Source of the DNA: Elymus sibiricus
Taxonomy: Eukaryota > Streptophyta > Magnoliopsida > Poales > Poaceae
NCBI GenBank assembly: GCA_039707655.1
Contig: CM077673.1
Span: 9,372,001 to 9,436,000, forward strand
Direction: 5' to 3'
DNA length: 64,000 nucleotides
The notes beneath the pieces were generated by a model that was given only the letters and a program-made list of their open reading frames with translations, searched no databases and had not been told where the DNA came from. Within the stretch, counting starts at the first letter, position 1, and each line of letters begins with the position of its first letter. Positions 31,481 through 43,512 of this stretch are shown in pieces. The position numbers and the translations under genes were made by a program.

Positions 31481-33100
31481 CTGACCGACTAGTCTCCAGC
31501 ATGCATCTTCCTTAACATTCAGTCTTGTTGCAAAAGACAAAGACCGGCTTAATCTGTTTGTTTTGTGTAAAGTAGGTACCATCGACCTGTTGTACATAGG
31601 GGAGGGATGTTGATGGCTGCTGCTTCTGTTGTAAATTAAGTGGTTTCAAGTTGTTCTTCACTGCCTAGTTAGGTCATGCTGCATCAGTCTGAAATACTCA
31701 GAAGCCATACTTGGCCTGTGTTGTTAGGCAATGATGTAGTGTATCTTTGCCCAGCTCAGCTGGTGGACCAGTAGTATTAGCTAGTGATTACCACAGTAGG
31801 GCAAATTAAGGAAGTGATTCTGATAATACTAGTAATAGTTGCCAATGGTTGCTGATTTTTTTTTTCTGATAAAAGGGGCCACATGGGCCCTATTTTCATT
31901 ATGAAAATGGAGTCATATACCATCCATACAAACTTTACAGTTTTCAAAAGAAACAGCATTTCCTTACCAGTGACCTGTAGGCTATGAAACCTGCGACTCA
32001 ACCACTCTCTCCGTCCCAGAATATAAGACATTTTTGCAAGCTGTTACAAAGACATAGCAGCTAATAGGCTAAACTAAGCTGAAAAGAGACAAATTGTAGA
32101 GTTGCATCAGCAAACTCTTTTCGCAGTCGGCCCCCAACTATTTAGTCACCTTCCTAAGCATGTTTAGACCTAGGAATCCAGTAGAGAGCAAAGAATGAAA
32201 ACTACACCAGTAGGATCTTTAGTTAGAATACTTTGGAAACAATATTTATTTCTTGTTTCCCATATAGACCAAAGTAAGGCAAAAACACCAATAGAAACAA
32301 CCATATGGCCCTTACCAGTGAAGGCTGGTATCCAATTCTGACAAAGATCAAACAAAGACTAACCAAAGCACTCCCACAACATTCAAAAGAAAACGAGCCA
32401 ATGATAAAATTCCACTATTATATGCTTGTTCTTGCGTATGATAAAAACAATGAGATTCCTGTTTAAATGTGTTCACTATTTGCTTTACCTTCTTTTTTCT
32501 TAAATGGTATCACCAATGCTACTCATTCATTTCTTATTAGAAAACTTTATTATTTTTATTTTCTTTAGTTTTTATTTCAGTTCTTCCTTCTTTAAGGTTA
32601 AATATCAATGCCAATTTATTCCTTCTTAGGAAACTTCTTTTCTGCGAAAATTCCACTATTAAAGTTTTTTGCTCGCATATTATGAAAATAACAATTTCTT
32701 TGTAAATTTATGCAAAAAAAAAAACCATTACTTTTTTCATTGTTTTATTCTTAAATGGTAAAAAATTTGCTATTAATTATTTCATTCTTAAATGGCGACA
32801 AAAATGGTATTAATGATTTCCTTCTTAGGAAACTTCCTTCTATGAAATGCCACTATTATATGTTTATTCTTGCATAATGTAGACCTCGTACCGTGATTTT
32901 CTTTCTTCTTGCATATTGTTTATTCTTGCATATTAAAGGATGTACCATTAAGGTCAAAAACTTACACGTGGAAGAAATATCTATGTATTCCAACACTTGT
33001 GTGTAGTTTTCGTGATCTGCTCAATAGAACATAATACTGTAGCACTATTGTCGAAGGAAGTAAAAAACATGGTTGGCTGAAATTCTAAATTCATTATTTT
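31481..33100. other. ACR 3' region and AT-rich intergenic sequence
   Basis: The ACR 3' UTR probably ends within the first 300 bases. A one-sided Stowaway end (tctccgtcccagaatataag) lies at 32008. From 32480 to 32960 there is a loose repeat of words such as ttcttaaatgg, ttccttcttaggaaact and tccactattatatg, with no coding signal. Confidence 0.5.
32165..32400 (-). pseudogene. LINE reverse-transcriptase C-terminal remnant (zinc-binding region)
   Basis: The minus-strand frame contains LLWSIWETRNKYCFQ, the W-x2-W-x-TRN-type motif at the end of plant LINE reverse transcriptases. The frame is short and breaks on both sides, so only a fragment remains. Confidence 0.5.
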
Positions 33101-33422
33101 TTGAGAAACTTCATTATTTGGAGTTGCTAAGGGCGGGCGGCGGGGTTGGGCCAGGACGCATGTGTAGCCCATTGCACGCGAGGCAAGTAAATCCTTGGAG
33201 CCTTCGTATAGAAAAAGACAGTAGTGCAGACGTGGAACGCTGAGGAGCGTCCAGAGCTTGCCACGGCGTTACAGTCAACACATGACAGCAACGAGTGGTC
33301 TCGAAGGAAGTAGGACTGGTCCAGTCAAAATTTATCCAAACAGCAGCCAAGATTTGAATTGCTCCCGCGCGCGTTCCAACCAAGGAAGGAAGCTGCAAGC
33401 TTGTTCCAGAAAGAGGCCACCG

Positions 33423-33428
33423 TGCATG
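33423..33428. promoter_or_regulatory. RY-type element upstream of the H2B gene
   Basis: TGCATG (core of the RY/Sph seed motif CATGCA) at 33423-33428, in the sequence gtgcatgccatgcc, about 250 bases upstream of the TATA box. A functional role is inferred only from the motif. Confidence 0.35.
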
Positions 33429-33655
33429 CCATGCCACGCAACGCAACGCAACGCAACGTAGCTGGTCTTGAGACTGACAGTGGCCACACACAGAGCCCAA
33501 GGCGGTTTCACCGTACTCACTGTAGTAGCACACCACCCCACACCACGGGGAGGAGTGTTCTGGACACAAGGTTTCTTACCGCCTCCGTCCGTCCTCGTGT
33601 TACCACGTCGCCGGTCTCTCTCACCCTCATCGCTGCCGCGTGTCCGACCACCCTA

Positions 33656-33661
33656 CACGTG
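33656..33661. promoter_or_regulatory. G-box/ABRE (CACGTG) in the H2B promoter
   Basis: The palindromic core CACGTG sits in acacgtgcc, 19 bases before the TATA box. ABRE-type G-boxes bind bZIP factors and are frequent in seed- and pollen-expressed plant promoters; the role here is inferred. Confidence 0.45.
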
Positions 33662-33679
33662 CCCCTCCCGCCTCCCTCC

Positions 33680-33688
33680 ATAAATATA
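33680..33688 (+). promoter_or_regulatory. TATA box of the H2B gene
   Basis: The motif ATAAATATA lies about 120 bases upstream of the ATG at 33802, with the transcription start expected near 33710. Confidence 0.65.
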
Positions 33689-33801
33689 CGAGCTCCGGCC
33701 AACTCCCAAGCTCGCTCCACCCAACACACTTGTGCAAAGCCACTTCACTCCCACTCCCACTCCCAGTCCACACCAGCACCAGCAAAGCAGCAGGAGTAGC
33801 C

Positions 33802-34719
33802 ATGGCCCCGAAGCGCCGCGGCAGCAAGGTGGTCAGCTCCGTCGTCAAGACAAAGGTGGTGGAGGAGACCGTCCAGGTCGCCACCACCATCCTCCCCGAC
33901 TCCGCCACACAGGACGACCAACCGGAGGTCGTCGACGTCTCCCTCTCCCGCGACGTCCACGTCGAGGTCGTCACCACCCCCGACGCCACCACCGCCACCC
34001 CAGGCAAGAAGCAGCCCGCCACCAAGAGAGGAGGCGCCGCCAAGTCGCCGCCCGCGCCGCTGGTGGTGGTGCCGGTCTCGCCGTCCCAGCAGGGCCCCAA
34101 CAACAACCAGGAGGCCCAGCCGCCCAAGCCGCATCCGGAGCAGCAGCAGCAGCGCAAGAGGGGCGCCAGCAAGACGCCGGCGTCTCTGCAGAGCCAGGAG
34201 ACGCAGGAGGAGCCCGTCGCGTACGAGGACGAGGCCACCAAGAAGAGGCCGACGCAGGAGGAGGGGGAGGAGGGCCCCGAGACGCCGACGCAGAAGAAGA
34301 GGGCCAGGGCCGACGACAAGGCCAAGACGCGCAAGGCGGAGGCGGCGGCGAGCAAGAACCTGTCTTCGTCGTCGGCTGCGGCGGGGAAAGGGAAAGGGAA
34401 AGGAAAAGGCGGGCGTCGCCGGCGGCGGCTGGGCGGCAACAAGGTGGACATGGGGTACAAGGCGTACGTGTACCGCGTGCTGAAGCAGGTGCACCCGGAC
34501 CTGGGCGCGTCGGGGAAGACGATGCAGGCGCTGGACATGATGATGGCCGACATGTTCGAGCGGCTGGCCACGGAGGCGTCGCGGCTGGCGCAGTACGCCA
34601 GGCGCGCCACGCTCACCTCCCGCGACGTGCAGAACGCGGTGCGCCTCGTGCTCCCCGGCGAGCTCGCCAAGCACGCCATCTCCGAGGGCACCAAGGCCGT
34701 CACCATGTACATGTCCTGA
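33802..34719 (+). CDS. H2B.8: Histone H2B variant with long N-terminal tail (H2B.8/H2B.S type)
   Basis: Intronless gene of 305 residues. The start is the ATG at 33802 in strong context (gtagccATGGCC); the frame is open further upstream only without an ATG. The C-terminal 89 residues (217-305) are an H2B histone fold: [20 protein letters not shown], then [37 protein letters not shown] and [15 protein letters not shown]. The first 216 residues are a disordered-looking tail rich in K, E, Q, P, S and T, with a G/K repeat ([15 protein letters not shown]) before the fold, far longer than in canonical H2B. Such long-tailed H2B is known in flowering plants as the sperm/seed variant H2B.8 (H2B.S, HTB8), whose tail drives chromatin compaction. 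The lysine corresponding to the usual H2B monoubiquitination site (AVTK) is methionine here (AVTM). Overlapping long frames on both strands are shadows caused by high GC. The match is to the fold and general tail type; orthology is inferred. Confidence 0.9.
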   Translation: MAPKRRGSKVVSSVVKTKVVEETVQVATTILPDSATQDDQPEVVDVSLSRDVHVEVVTTPDATTATPGKKQPATKRGGAAKSPPAPLVVVPVSPSQQGPNNNQEAQPPKPHPEQQQQRKRGASKTPASLQSQETQEEPVAYEDEATKKRPTQEEGEEGPETPTQKKRARADDKAKTRKAEAAASKNLSSSSAAAGKGKGKGKGGRRRRRLGGNKVDMGYKAYVYRVLKQVHPDLGASGKTMQALDMMMADMFERLATEASRLAQYARRATLTSRDVQNAVRLVLPGELAKHAISEGTKAVTMYMS

Positions 34720-35340
34720 AGATACATCCATCCATCAGAAGCAGGGAGCGCAACTTGGCATGGTGAAACGAGATTACTTTTGGTGAAACTGTTGGTCTGG
34801 TGGTACTACTTCTATCTACTCTAGTAGTATTAGCTAGCTAGCTAATCTAGTAGTTAATTAATCAGTTGGTCAACAGGTCAAGTAGTTAGCTAGCAGCAGC
34901 AGCAGCAGCTTGTGTTCAACCATGCATTTCGATGGACAATAGATTAATATGTTTGGCCTGTTGGCAAATTACTCGTTGCTCTAAATTAAGGCATCCATGG
35001 ATCGATAGATGATTAGCTGTAGAACACGACTCGATCGATCGTCTGGAAGGAATAACTAATTGAGGATGCGTTTCTTCCTCTAAAATATATAGTTCCATCT
35101 CGTGTCTCTACCTAAAATAATTCAACTCATTTACTCGTGGTGGAGGTTAGAGGTTGAGATTTGTACAAGCTTATTAACACAAGGGAAGACCATGTTAAGA
35201 TTAGTACGTAGTATTAAGGAAGTGCTTCTCTTATATTCCTCTGATAAGAGGGTTGATTTTAGCTTATTAGAGAATGTAGCATCGAAGTCTCAGGGTTGAT
35301 TTTAGCTTATTAGAGAATGTAGCATCGAAGTCTCGCTGCT
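34720..35340. other. H2B 3' region with a 43-bp tandem duplication
   Basis: After the stop the sequence is moderately AT-rich with short CTAG-rich words. At 35251-35335 a 43-base unit (ggttgattttagcttattag... with gcatcgaagtctc) occurs twice in tandem, almost unchanged. Similar words (agcttatta.agaat.tagca) recur near 56568. Confidence 0.6.
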
Positions 35341-36467
35341 GCTGAGACTTAGGCCTAAGTGCTTAGAAAAATAAACCGGGTTTTGCTGAAGCACCGATGC
35401 CTATTTCTACATGAGAGACGCCTAACTAAGCGTAAGCGCAAAACAGCCTGAGCATTGGAGCTGAGGCAACCCCCCTTCTCCCTCCCGAGGCGCTCCCGCG
35501 GGCGCCCACAGGAGGCAACCCTAGATCCGCCGGCTCCCCTTCCCCCCGTCGCCTTCGCCCGCGCGTCGTCGCCGCCGGCGGCGGGCTTCTTCGTCTCCTC
35601 GCTTGGGGGGGTGCGGCGCGGGCCGACCCTCGCGGCCGGGGTGCTGCGCTGGTGGCCGGGCGCGGCAGCACATCGGCGCTCTGGCGTGGGCCGGCGACGG
35701 GGGCGTGGCGGTGGTGCGACGGGCGGCTAGGTGGTGGTGCAGGCCACTTGGTGGTGACGGCGGCGGCGGCTTCGTGCGTCCGGATCCACCTCTGACGCTG
35801 CGGGTCGCGGGCGGCTCCTCTCGCCATGGCGTGCTGGTGTGGGGGCGGCGTGGCAGCGGTGGATGTGGGCGCTCCCGTTCAGTCGGGCCCTTGCGGCTGG
35901 ACGGCGGCGCTCGGCGCGGGAGGGCCTCCCTGATGCACTGCCTCGGTTGCGGCTGCAGGTCGATCTGGTCTCCCTTATCGGCGGGCGCACGTTTGCGGAT
36001 GGCCTCGCGGAGAGGTGCGCTGCTACCATGGTGGGGCGTCACGAGGGTGCTCCTCCCCCCCTTTCCCTCGTGCTCGGTGGGGAGTTCGGCTAGAGGGATG
36101 GGTGGCCTCGACGCGGTCGCGCCACCTGTCGTCGGCGCGGTGTCGGTCCGGATTCGTCCACTCCCCTTCCTCCCCCGTTCCTCGGCCACGGGCGGGTTGG
36201 CGCAGCTCTTCCAGCGGAGCGTTTGCGGGTGGCTTTGTCGGTCGAGGGCCATCGGTTGGTCCAAAGCAGCGGCCTTTGTGTAGGTCTCGCGAATGTCTGG
36301 TTGTAGGGCGGCGGCTCTAGCGGTGGGAGGCGCAGCGTTTGTGGGCGGAGCGTGCGTCTCAGGTGCGGGCGGACAACCATGGCCTCGCGGGTGGCATGGT
36401 TGCCGGTGGTTGACGGAGTTAGGGTGCGATGGTGGGTTGCGAGTGCTAGGGTACACCACTTAATCAG

Positions 36468-37867
36468 TGATATGTCTCCATCGTATCTACTTTTCCAAAC
36501 TCTTTTGCCCTTGTTTTGGACTCTAATTTGCATGATTTGAATGGAACTAACCCGGACTGGCGCTGTTTTCAGCAGAATTGCCTTGGTGTTATTTTTGTGC
36601 AGAAATAAAAGTTCTCGGATTGACCTGAAAATTTACGAAGAATATTTTTGGAATTAATAAAAAATATTGGCGAAAGAATCAACCAGAGGGGGTCCACCCA
36701 TTGGCCACAAGCCAGGGGGCGCCCCCCCTAGGGCGCACCCTGGCGGCTTGTTGGTCCCACAGACCTCCTCCGACCCTAATTCCAACTCTATATATTCACA
36801 TCCGTGGAGAAAAAAAGGAGAGGAGAAGAGTTCATCGCGTTTCACGATACGGAGCCGCCGTCACCTCCTGTTCTTCCTCGGGAGGGCAGATCTGGAGTCT
36901 GTTTTGGGCTTCGGAGAGGAGAAATCGACGCCGTCGTCATCACCAACCATCCTCCAGCACCAATTTCATGATGCTCACCGCCATGCGTGAGTAATTCCAT
37001 CGTAGGCTTGCTGGATGGTGATGGGTTGGATGAGATTTACCATGTAATCGAGTTAGTTTTGTTAGGGTTTGATCCCTAGTATCCACTATGTTCTGAGATT
37101 GATGTTGCTATGACTTTGCTATGCTTAATGCTTGTCACTAGGGCCCGAGTGCCATGATTTCAGATCTAAACCTGTTATGTTTCCATGAATATATATGTGT
37201 TCTTGATCCCATCTTGCAAGTTGTAGACACCTATTATGTGTTATGATCCGCATACCCCAAGGTGACAATAATTGGGATTTTTTCCGGTGATTACCATAGT
37301 TTGAGGAGTTCATGTATTCACTAAGTGCTAATGTTTTGGTCCGGTTCTCTATTAAAAGGAGGCCTTAATATCCTTTAGTTTCCATTAGGACCCCGCTGCC
37401 ATGGGAGGGTAGGACAAAAGATGTCATGCAAGTTCTTTTCCATAAGCACGTATGACTATATACGGAATACATGCCTACATTACATTGATGAATTGGAGCT
37501 AGTTCTGTGTCATCCTAGGTTATAACTGTTGCATGATGAATGCCATCCGACATAATTATCCATCACTAATCCATTGCCTACGAGCTTTTCACATATTGAT
37601 CTTTGCTAAGTTACTTTTCCGTTGCTACTATTACAATCACTACAAAACTGCTACTGTCACTTTTGCCATCGTTACCGTTACTTCCATACTACTTTGCTAC
37701 TAAATATTTTGCTGCAGATATTAAGTCTTTCAGGTGTGGTTAAATTGACAACTCAGCTGCAAATACTTGAGAATATTCTTTGGCTCCCCTTGTGTCGAAT
37801 CAATAAATTTGGGCTGAATACTCTACCCTCGAAAACTGTTGCGATCCCCTATACTTGTGGGTTATCA
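36468..37867 (+). repeat. Left LTR of element A
   Basis: Starts TGATATGTCTCCATCGTATC and ends acttgtgggttatca. A TATA-like word (ctctatatattc) lies near 36786. The right LTR begins TGATACGTCTCC, so this copy carries a C-to-T change in its ninth codon-sized stretch of the terminus (tatg for tacg). Confidence 0.93.
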
Positions 37868-37878
37868 AGACCTTTTTC

Positions 37879-37896
37879 TGGCACCGTTGCCGGGGA
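37879..37896 (+). promoter_or_regulatory. Primer binding site of element A (tRNA-Asp)
   Basis: Reads TGGCACCGTTGCCGGGGA, one base away from the complement of the plant tRNA-Asp 3' end (TGGCGCCGTTGCCGGGGA). Confidence 0.85.
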
Positions 37897-40160
37897 GCAT
37901 AGCTTTATTCTCTGAGTCACTTGGGATTTATATCTGTTGATCACTATGAAGAATTTGAAAGATGCTAAACCAAGATCTTCCCCTCTACTACGAGGATAGG
38001 TAAGGAACTGCCATCTAGCTCTGCACTTGATTCACCTTCTGTTATGAGTAAATTTGCGACACCACCACCTGCTAGTAATTCTGATATGTCGCAAGTAATT
38101 GATGATGCCACTTCTGCTATGCTTGATAATACTGTGCCTTTGGGTGAATTTCTTGATGAACAACCTGTTAGGGTTAGAGAGAATGAGATCACTGAAACTG
38201 ATGATATTTCTGAAACTGATGAAATTACTAAAACTAAACACTTTCAGACACCTGTTAGACCTAGCTCTCCTAGATATGACTTGCCTGTTATACCTGAGGG
38301 TTATGTTATGGATGGAGAGGTAGCTAGGGACTTTCTTGCTTGTAAAGATAGAGATGATCTTAAGAAATTACTATGCAAGTGGAAAGAAAAATCTTTGAAT
38401 GCTAGAATGCAATATGATCCTAAGTTTGCTACTTCACCTATCTTTGTTACTGATAAGGATTATGAATTCTCTGTCGATCCTGAGTTAATTACTTTGGTTG
38501 AATCTGATCCTTTCCATGGTTATGAATCTGAAAGTGTTGTGGCACATCTTACTAAATTGAATGACATAGCCACCCTATTTGCTAATGAGGAAAAAATTCG
38601 CAATTACTTTATTCTTAAGTTGTTTCCTTTCTCATTAAAGGGTGATGCTAAGCTATGGTTTAAATCTCTTGCTCCTGGTTGTGTGCGTAGTCCCCAGGAT
38701 ATGATATATTACTTCTCTAAAAAATATTTTCCTGCTCATAAGAAACAAGCTGCCTTACAGGAAATATTTAACTTTGTGCAAATTGAAGAAGAGAGTCTTC
38801 CACAAGCTTGGGGGAGGTTTCTCCAATTACTTAATGCTTTGCCTGATCATCCTCTCAAGAAAAACGAAATACTTGATATCTTTTATAATGGACTAACCGA
38901 TGCTTCTAGGGACCACCTAGATAGTTGTGCTTGTTGTGTTTTCAGTGAACGAACGGTTGAACAAGCCGAACTACTATTGAATAATATATTGAGCAATGAT
39001 AATGATTGGACCATCCCCGAACCACCTCCAAAGCCAACTCCGAAGAAAAGAGGTATTCTATTTCTCAGTCCTGAAGATACGCAAGAGGCAAAGAAATCTA
39101 TGAAAGAAAAAGGTATTAAATCGGAAGATGTTAAGAATTTACCACCTATTGAAGAAATGCATGGTCTTGATAACTCGACACTGGTAGTGGAGGTAAATTC
39201 TCTCTATAGATTTGATGAAGGTGATATTCCTTATAATAAGTCTGCTAGTCAATGCTTGGATGAATTTGATAACTTTATTGTTAAACAAGAAAATTTCAAT
39301 GCTTATGTTAGTAGACAATTGAAACATAATGCTTACATGCTTGATCGCTTAGGTGATTATATGAGTAGAACTGTTAATGATCTTAAGCTTATTAGTAAAC
39401 ATGCTTCCATGGTAACTACTCAAGTAGAACAAGTACTTAAGGCACAAAATGATTTGCTTAATGAGATGAATGGTAAGAACAATGATCATTCTGTTAGAGT
39501 TGTGACTAGAGGTGGTAAAATGACTCGGGAACCTTTGTATCCTGAGGGCCATCCTAAGAGAATTGAGCAATATTCTCAGAGAATTAATACTGATGCACCT
39601 AGTCGTCCCAGTAATAAAAGGAAAAAGAATGATGATAGGACTTTGCATGCTGCTAGTGAACCTGTTATAGATACACATGAAAACCCAAATGATATTTCTA
39701 TTTCTGATGCTGAAACACAACCTGGTGATGAACATGAACTGGGTGATAATGTTAATGATGATGTTCATGTTGATGCTCAACCTAGTAATGATAATGATGT
39801 GGAGATTGAACCTGTTGTTGATCTTGATAACCCACAATCTAAGAATAAAAGATATGATAAAAGAGACTTCGTTGCTAGGAAGCATGGTAAAGAAAGAGAA
39901 CCTTGGGTTCAGAAACCCATGCCCTTTCCTCCTAAGCCATCCAAGAAAAAGGATGATGAGGATTTTGAGCGCTTTGTTGAAATGTTTAGACCTGTCTTTT
40001 TGCGTATGCGCTTGACTGATATTCTGAAAATGTCTCCTTATGCTAAGTATATGAAGAATATTGTGACTAATAAAAGAAAGATACCGGAAGCTGAAATTTT
40101 CACCATGCTTGCTAATTATACTTTTAAGGGTGGAGTACCAAAGAAATTAGGAGATCCAGG

Positions 40161-42981
40161 TGAAAGAACATGTGCTGCCCCCATGTTTGGTTTTGGTAAT
40201 TGATGACAATCTCTATGGACTAATGGTTGCCTTGAGTTATAATTGAAGGGTTTGTCCATAGGCATTGCTTGAAGACCATTTGTTGGTTTCAAGGTTATTA
40301 GAAGAAGAATGTGTGTTGACGAAGGTGCTATTCAAGGATTTATCCAAAGATTGGTCATGTGAGTGTTGAGCCTATTGCAAGCATGTCTTGAAGAAGAAGT
40401 TTGTGTGAACATTCATGTTTACCTTCAAGACATCATCCTAATGAAGAGAGTTGGAAAGATTCAAGGTTGATCAAGACTAAATATGAAGAGTGATTCAAGT
40501 TGATCAACACACAAAGCGTAGAAGATGTACCGAGTGGGATCAAGTGATCTCACGGTATGGTAAGCATTGTCCATTACGCTTTGTGTACTAACCCATGTTC
40601 TATGCGAGAGTTCTATGTGGGGTTCGGTATGTTTCCATGGGCTTGCGTCAAGAGGAAGATCTCATTCAACCCATGGAGGATGACATCAAGTGGTGATCGT
40701 CATCAAGATTGCGGTGTGCAAGTTCAAGTGGAGCATCATGAAGAGATCACATGCTTGAAGCTTGCCGTCCATTGTGGTGACAATGGACTTGTGAAGATGT
40801 GCCGAAGAGTGGCTCACCCATAGTGGAGTATGGGGGAGCAATCTACTAGTCTTCATCGAGCCGGCGCAATCAAGAAAGGTGGTCCAACTTGAGGAGGTCA
40901 AGATCGTCATCATCTAGCTCAAGTGGACTATGCGCAAGGCAAAGGTTTTCCCTTGATAGGTTTTCTATTTTACCGGTCTCATGGTAGTAGTTGGGAGACC
41001 GGGTTATAGGATCGATAGCCGTACTATCAAGGGGGGCTCTCAAGTGAGTAGCTTTATCGTATCTTCGTAGAGAGCTCAAACCATTGCATCCTTGTATCAT
41101 CTTTCTTGGTTCGTGTTTGGTGTTTCTCTTTGTGAGTTTTTGAGCTTATGGTCATCTTCATGACAAGCTCGAGTTCATCGAAAACGGAGTTCATATATGC
41201 ATCTTCTATGATGTTTTCGATGTTGGAGTTTATGCCGGTTCTTCATTCATAGAGGTTTCTCATCTCTATATGTTAGGCATATCTCCCCTGCCACTTCTTA
41301 TTATAACCAGTCGCTGTTGGATAGTGCTTGTCGTTATCTATCCAACAAGCTTGAGTTTGCTCAATTCGGAGCTCATTTGCAGAAGTTATGGCAGTTTCAG
41401 TCTCTGGGCAGTTTTCTTGTCACCCAAGCGGTAGTACTGCTCGGTACCACGGTAGTACCGCTTATGCGGTAGTACCGCTGTGGTCTACCGCAGCGAGTAC
41501 CGCTTGTGGGATTTTCTTCTGGTATCCTGTTTTTGGTAAGCGGTAGTAGCACGGTAGTAGCACGGTAGTACCGCTATGCGGTACTTCCGCTTTCTACTAC
41601 CGCTTCCAGTACCGCTTGTTGAAATTCTACTGGTATCCTGTTTTTCCTTAGCGGTAGTTGAGCGGCTGTTGGGCGGTAGTACCGCTTGCGGCGGTAGTAC
41701 CGCTCCAGTACCGCTCCACTACCTCGTTTCTGAGCTGTTCTGCGAACCTTTGCGGTAGTACCGCTTGTGGGTGCGGTAGTACCGCTTCGTGCAGCACTAC
41801 CGCGCTCCTGTGCTTACTGTACTCACTGGCTTCGGCTGGTAGTACCGCTCTAAGCGGTAGTACCGCTCCTTGGAGCGGTAGTACCGCTTGAGTGCGTCCA
41901 GCACAGGTAACGGTTCGATTTGGTGGGGGCTATAAAAGGGGTCTTCTTCCCCAACGGTAATCTTATCCTTTGAGCTCGTTTTTGCCCCCCATTGCTGATC
42001 TTCTTGAGCTTGCTAACTCTAAATCCCTCCAATGATTCTTGCTCCTTCTTGAGGGAATAGAGAGAGGAGATCTAGATCCATCTTTCCACCAATCACTTTC
42101 TCCTCTATGTGAGGGAAACCTTGTGGATCTAGATCTTGGAGTTCTTGGTGTTCTCCTTGTTCTTCCTCTCACTTTCCTCCATAGCTTTTGTTGCTTTGGT
42201 GGGATTTGAGAGAGAGGGACTTGAGCACTTTGTGTGTTCTTGCCATTGCATTAGTTGCATCGGTTTGAGTTCTCCATGGTGATACGTGGAAGTTAGTAGT
42301 TGAGAAGCTTATTACTCTTGGGTGTTTGAGCACGCTAGAGCTTGTTCCTCTTGGGTGCTTTGGCGCCCTAGACGGTTGGTGGTGCCTCGGAGCTCAATCA
42401 TTGTGGTGTAAAGCTCCGGGCAAGCGTCGGGGTCTCCAATTAGGTTGTGGAGATCGCCCCGAGCAATTTGACGGGTACCGGTGACCGCCCCCAAGGGTTG
42501 CCAAAGTGTACGGGTTCGGTGACCGCCCTCAAGGGTTGCCATTTGTACGGGTTCGGTGACCGCCCTCAAGGGTCCCTTAGTGGAATCACGGCACCTTGCA
42601 TTGTGCGAGGGCGTGAGGAGAATACGGTGGCCCTAGTGGCATTGTTGGGGAGCATTGTGCCTCCACACCGCTCTAACGGAGATTAGCATCCGCAAGGGTG
42701 TGAACTTTGGGATACATCGTCGTCTCCGCGTGCCTCGGTTATCTCTTACCCGAGCCCTTTATTGTGATAGCCATATTGTTTCTAGTTATATATCTTGCTA
42801 TCACTTAGTTGTTTATCTTGCTTAGCATAAGTTGTTGGTGCACATAGGTGAGCCTAGTCGATTTAGGTTTTGTGCTTGACAAATTAAACGCTAGTTTTAT
42901 TCCGCATTTGTTCAAGCCTAAACCGTAATTATTTTAAAGCGCCTATTCACCCCTCCTCTAGGCGACATCCACGATCTTTCA
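40161..42981 (+). mobile_element. Solo LTR of a Copia-type retrotransposon (SIRE/Maximus-like)
   Basis: 2,821 bp with TG...CA ends (TGAAAGAACATG...CGATCTTTCA) and the perfect duplication CCAGG at 40156-40160 and 42982-42986. No internal domain or second LTR remains. The LTR end cctctaggcgacatccacga before tctttca is one I associate with Triticeae Copia LTRs that are followed by an initiator-Met primer site, so the assignment is from memory and tentative. Frames inside it are not genes. Confidence 0.85.
41429..41890. repeat. Cluster of near-palindromic GCGGTAGTACCGC motifs in the solo LTR
   Basis: The word ggtagtaccgc occurs at least ten times here, with further variants, at irregular spacing. 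Each is almost its own reverse complement. Confidence 0.85.
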
Positions 42982-43512
42982 CCAGGAATACCAACTATAC
43001 CATGCTCCATTAAAAGAAACTATGTTAAAACTGCTTTATGTGATTTGGGAGCCGGTGTCAGTGTTATGCCTTTCTCTTTATATCGTAGACTTGATTTGAA
43101 TAAGTTGACACCTACTGAAATCTCTTTGCAAATGGCTGATAAATCAACCGCTTTACCCATTGGTATTTGCGAGGATGTGCCTGTTGTGGTTGCAAACGTT
43201 ACTATTTTAACAGACTTTGTTATTCTTGATATTCTCGAGGATGACAGCATGTCGATCATCCTTGGTAGACTTTTTTTGAACACTGCAGGGGCTGTTATTG
43301 ATTGCAACAAAGGCAATGTCACTTTTCATGTTAATGGTAATGAGCATACGGTGCACTTTCCGAAGAAACAACCTCAAGTTCATAGTATCAACTCTATTGG
43401 AGAAATTCCAACAATTGCTATTGAAGGTTTTAAAATCCCTCTCCCTACTGTCAAGAAGAAATATGAAATAATCATGGTAGGGGACATGCCTGTCCCCGTT
43501 GAGGTAACTTAG

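Larger units (their letters stand above)
37946..43512 (+). pseudogene. gag: gag and protease-like ORF of element A, interrupted by a solo LTR
   Basis: An ATG at 37946 opens a short frame that goes out of phase after about 8 codons (a one-base loss fits); the main open frame is 38044-40160. A retrotransposon gag domain spans residues about 170-300 (FPFSLKGDAKLWFKSLAPG, then WGRFLQLLNALPDHPLK). The tail is acidic and repetitive (residues 500-610). At 40160 the Copia-type solo LTR enters, so the last 14 residues of the 719-codon ORF are LTR sequence. The true continuation is 42987-43512, with the retropepsin-like words ALCDLGAGVSVMP and ILGRLFLNTAGAVID, ending in TAG. The insertion lies inside a codon and its 5-bp duplication (CCAGG) also shifts the frame. 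The gag role is assembly of particles around element RNA; here it is inactivated. Confidence 0.88.

Noticed and set aside
33627..34766. Frames of 328-366 codons overlapping the H2B gene in other phases
   Set aside because: GC-composition shadows; only the sense frame from 33802 has the histone fold and a proper ATG context.
35521..36533. Frames of 226 and 312 codons in the GC-rich 5' part of the LINE derivative
   Set aside because: Open on both strands because of composition; no LINE ORF1 zinc knuckle or other domain.
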